Positions 62,258 through 64,000 of a DNA stretch of 64,000 bases are shown piece by piece (the stretch's first letter is position 1; every line of letters begins with the position of its first letter). A model generated the notes under the pieces. The model did no database searches, had not been told where the DNA came from, and saw only the letters and a list, made by a program, of their open reading frames with translations. The position numbers and the translations under genes were made by a program. The DNA is from an uncultured Kiritimatiellota bacterium (lineage in GTDB: Bacteria > Verrucomicrobiota > Kiritimatiellia > RFP12 > UBA1067): assembly GCA_934635385.1 (NCBI GenBank), contig CAKTZI010000016.1, positions 12,841 through 76,840 of the forward strand, in the 5' to 3' direction.

Positions 62258-63852
62258 ATGTTGAAGAGAATTTCTCTGAAAAGTGCGTCGGTTGTTTCCG
62301 TCTGCGTTGTGTGCGCCGTGGGTGCGGCGACGGATGCGTGTGCGTGGGACGTGGAGCATGACGAGGTTGCGCAGCTGACGGGCGAGAGTCTGCCGCGCGA
62401 GATGAAGGCGTTCTTCGACTTCGACGACTTCGGCATTCTGCTCGCGAACTGCCATGCGCCGGACATGATTCACTGGCCGATGGCGGACGGCAAGCGCCGC
62501 TACGCGACGCTCGACGAGGTGGCCGCGCACGTCGGCGCGGCGGACGCGGCGGTGCTGAAGGGGCTTGGCTTCGACAGTGCCGGATGGTTTCATTCGCCGA
62601 AGGCCAAGGGCGCGCTGATCGGACTGCTCGCACGGGCGTTCGGGCGCGGCGACCACCGTGCGGCGGCCTACTACCTCGCCGTCCTGACCCACACCTACGC
62701 GGATGAAAGCGCGCTCAACCATCCGCCGATCCTGCAGTTCGTGCAGTATTCCGATTTTGCCGGCGTCCAGTATCCGAACCGCAAGGTCGAGCCGGGTGCG
62801 AAGAACGTGTTCGGCTTTCGCTCGGACGGGTTCATCGTCCACCGCGCGCGGCAGCTGCTCGCCGGTTTCGCGCTGCAGGCGCCGGACGGGCCGTTCGACG
62901 CTGTCGTGCTCGACTTTGTCGCTGACACGGTACGCCAGTCGGCCTACGCCGCACGCTCGTCACGATGGCGTGGACGGCGTGGGTGCGTCGTGCGCCGGAC
63001 GCCGCGCTGCCCGGCCCGGACTTCGAGACCGCCTATCGCGCCGCCGTCGACAGGATCATCCCGACGGTAGACCCGTCGCGGCAGTTCGTGTTCGATGGAA
63101 TTTTCGACCTGTCAAGGAATCCGCCGAACCCGAAGGGCACGGTTGCGCTCGTCTGCGAAGCCTACACGGCGCCGACGTTCAGTGCGCTCGCCTACGTCGG
63201 GCGGATGCTCGGCGCGAGTGCGGCGCGGACGCTGCGCGACAACGGCTGGGCGGTCAAGCCGATTTCGCTCTATGACATCCGCAAGCCGGATTCGCTCCCC
63301 GATCCGCAGTCGGACGTCCGCCTCATGCTGGTTGCGGGCGTGAGCGGCCGCCGCTACAACGGCTCGTTTCGCGGCCCTCCGCCGGACATCGCGGCGAAGC
63401 TGAAGGCGTGGCGCGAGGCGGGCGGCAAGCTGATCTACGTCGCGGGGGACGATCCGTTCGACATCGCGGGCTTCAAGGACGTCCTCGACCTGCGCGACAA
63501 CCACGAAGTGCCCGCGTCGGAGGCGTGGGCGGATGACAAGGGCGGCGACTGGACACAGATGTCCGTCACGTGGGGCGGACGGACGTATCCGCAGAAGCGC
63601 GGCGCGAACGTCAACGGCTTCACGAAGCCCGTCTGCCGCTACGCGGAGAAAGAGGCTTCGGGCGTCGTGCCATTCGCGCGCTTTCATGGCGGCGGACGCG
63701 ACTTCTGCGTCGCCGCGCGGCGCGACAACGTGACGTGGCTGCCGTCCTACCTGCTCATGCCGTTCCTCTTCTCGGACGACACGACGGCGGACTGGGCCGC
63801 GCTTCGGCTCGACTCCTTCGCCGCGCCTCTCTTCCTCTCGGTCGTGCGATGA
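62258..63852 (+). pseudogene. Secreted zinc-dependent phospholipase C/S1-P1-like protein, frameshifted
   Basis: Signal peptide LKRISLKSASVVSVCVVCAV; mature start at Trp in ACAWDVEHDEVAQLT. Trp, His and Asp placements (HAPDMIHW, LTHTYADESALNHPP) resemble the metal ligands of the zinc phospholipase C/S1-P1 nuclease fold. The first frame runs on in low-complexity Arg/Pro to 63070, while the sensible protein continues from about 62955 in the -1 frame (RTLVTMAWTAWVRR...) to a TGA at 63852. Joined, the product is ~530 residues. A one-base loss near 62951-62957 explains it; a sequencing error is as likely as a real pseudogene. No slippery heptamer is seen. Confidence 0.65.
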
Positions 63853-63921
63853 GGGCTTGGCACAGCGAGGCGAAGAAGGAGAGCCTGTAGCCGCAGGGCG
63901 GAAGAGAGGAGTTGACAAAGA

Positions 63922-63960
63922 TTTGGAACGAAAACTCAGAAATTAGGTTTTCGTTCCAAA
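63922..63960. repeat. Perfect 14-bp inverted repeat
   Basis: TTTGGAACGAAAAC (63922-63935) and GTTTTCGTTCCAAA (63947-63960) with an 11-base centre. No T run follows. It lies 30 bases before the next promoter, so it could be an operator or a terminator stem. Confidence 0.7.
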
Positions 63961-63986
63961 TTGGCCAACACGTCGCGCATTGTTTT

Positions 63987-63995
63987 TGGTATACT
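63987..63995 (+). promoter_or_regulatory. Promoter of a gene beyond the window
   Basis: TGGTATACT ends at 63995, five bases before the window edge. By the pattern elsewhere the start codon should follow within about ten bases. Confidence 0.5.
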
Positions 63996-64000
63996 TCTCC

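Noticed and set aside
62940..62970. Programmed -1 frameshift in the phospholipase-like gene
   Set aside because: No X_XXY_YYZ slippery heptamer or downstream pseudoknot is visible, so a mutation or error is simpler.

Overview
The window is a GC-rich bacterial chromosome segment (roughly two thirds G+C by eye) with dense, mostly plus-strand coding. Gene content suggests a Gram-negative gut lineage of the PVC group, most likely Kiritimatiellota or a close Verrucomicrobiota relative. The signs are two LacI-fold/AraC sugar regulators of the XylR type, many large secreted carbohydrate-active proteins, secreted beta-helix and formylglycine-enzyme-like proteins, FAD_oxidored-family proteins and an RND/TolC efflux set. 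The taxonomic placement is inference and was not checked by any search.

Region 1 (1-18.5 kb) is mainly housekeeping: the end of an LptA-like gene, an outer-membrane beta-barrel, a Gly-rich RRM RNA-binding protein with a strong terminator, a tRNA with CAU anticodon (Ile2-like), a DinG-type helicase, a secreted GH27 alpha-galactosidase, rarA, a XylR-like regulator divergent from eda-kdgK (KDG/KDPG catabolism), dnaX-nfeD-polA in an overlapping operon, rpsL-rpsG, and an AAA ATPase/PD-(D/E)XK protein. Region 2 (18.5-26.6 kb) is a XylR-like regulator followed by an operon of secreted proteins: beta-helix, unknown, two tandem FGE-sulfatase-fold proteins and an FAD oxidoreductase.

Region 3 (26.6-46.6 kb) is accessory. 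It holds a minus-strand three-gene DUF3791/DUF3990 toxin-antitoxin-like set, a fossil secreted gene, a beta-helix protein preceded by a 17-C tract, an FAD oxidoreductase, two paralogous GH39/clan-A-like secreted hydrolases, a beta-lactamase-fold serine hydrolase, a type II restriction-modification pair of lower GC, and a small operon of secreted proteins. Running through it is a family of nested palindromic repeats whose arms are built from short words such as ACGCAAAG, ACACGGAG and ACAGGATTGACA. These repeats lie between genes, in two places are open in the same reading frame next to genes, and carry a promoter-like right end.

Region 4 (46.6-64 kb) has an alpha/alpha-barrel glycoside hydrolase, folC, a LysM coiled-coil protein, lepA, a TolC/MFP/RND efflux operon, a secreted metallo-beta-lactamase-fold/CBM9-like protein, 23-bp tandem repeats next to a truncated gene fragment, a DUF4143 ATPase, and a frameshifted secreted zinc-phospholipase-like gene.

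Across the whole window most promoters read TGnTATAAT or TGnTATACT, often with a TTGnnn box 18 bp upstream. At about a dozen genes the -10 box ends only 6-11 bases before the start codon, which implies leaderless or nearly leaderless transcripts. This is the most consistent regulatory signal in the sequence.
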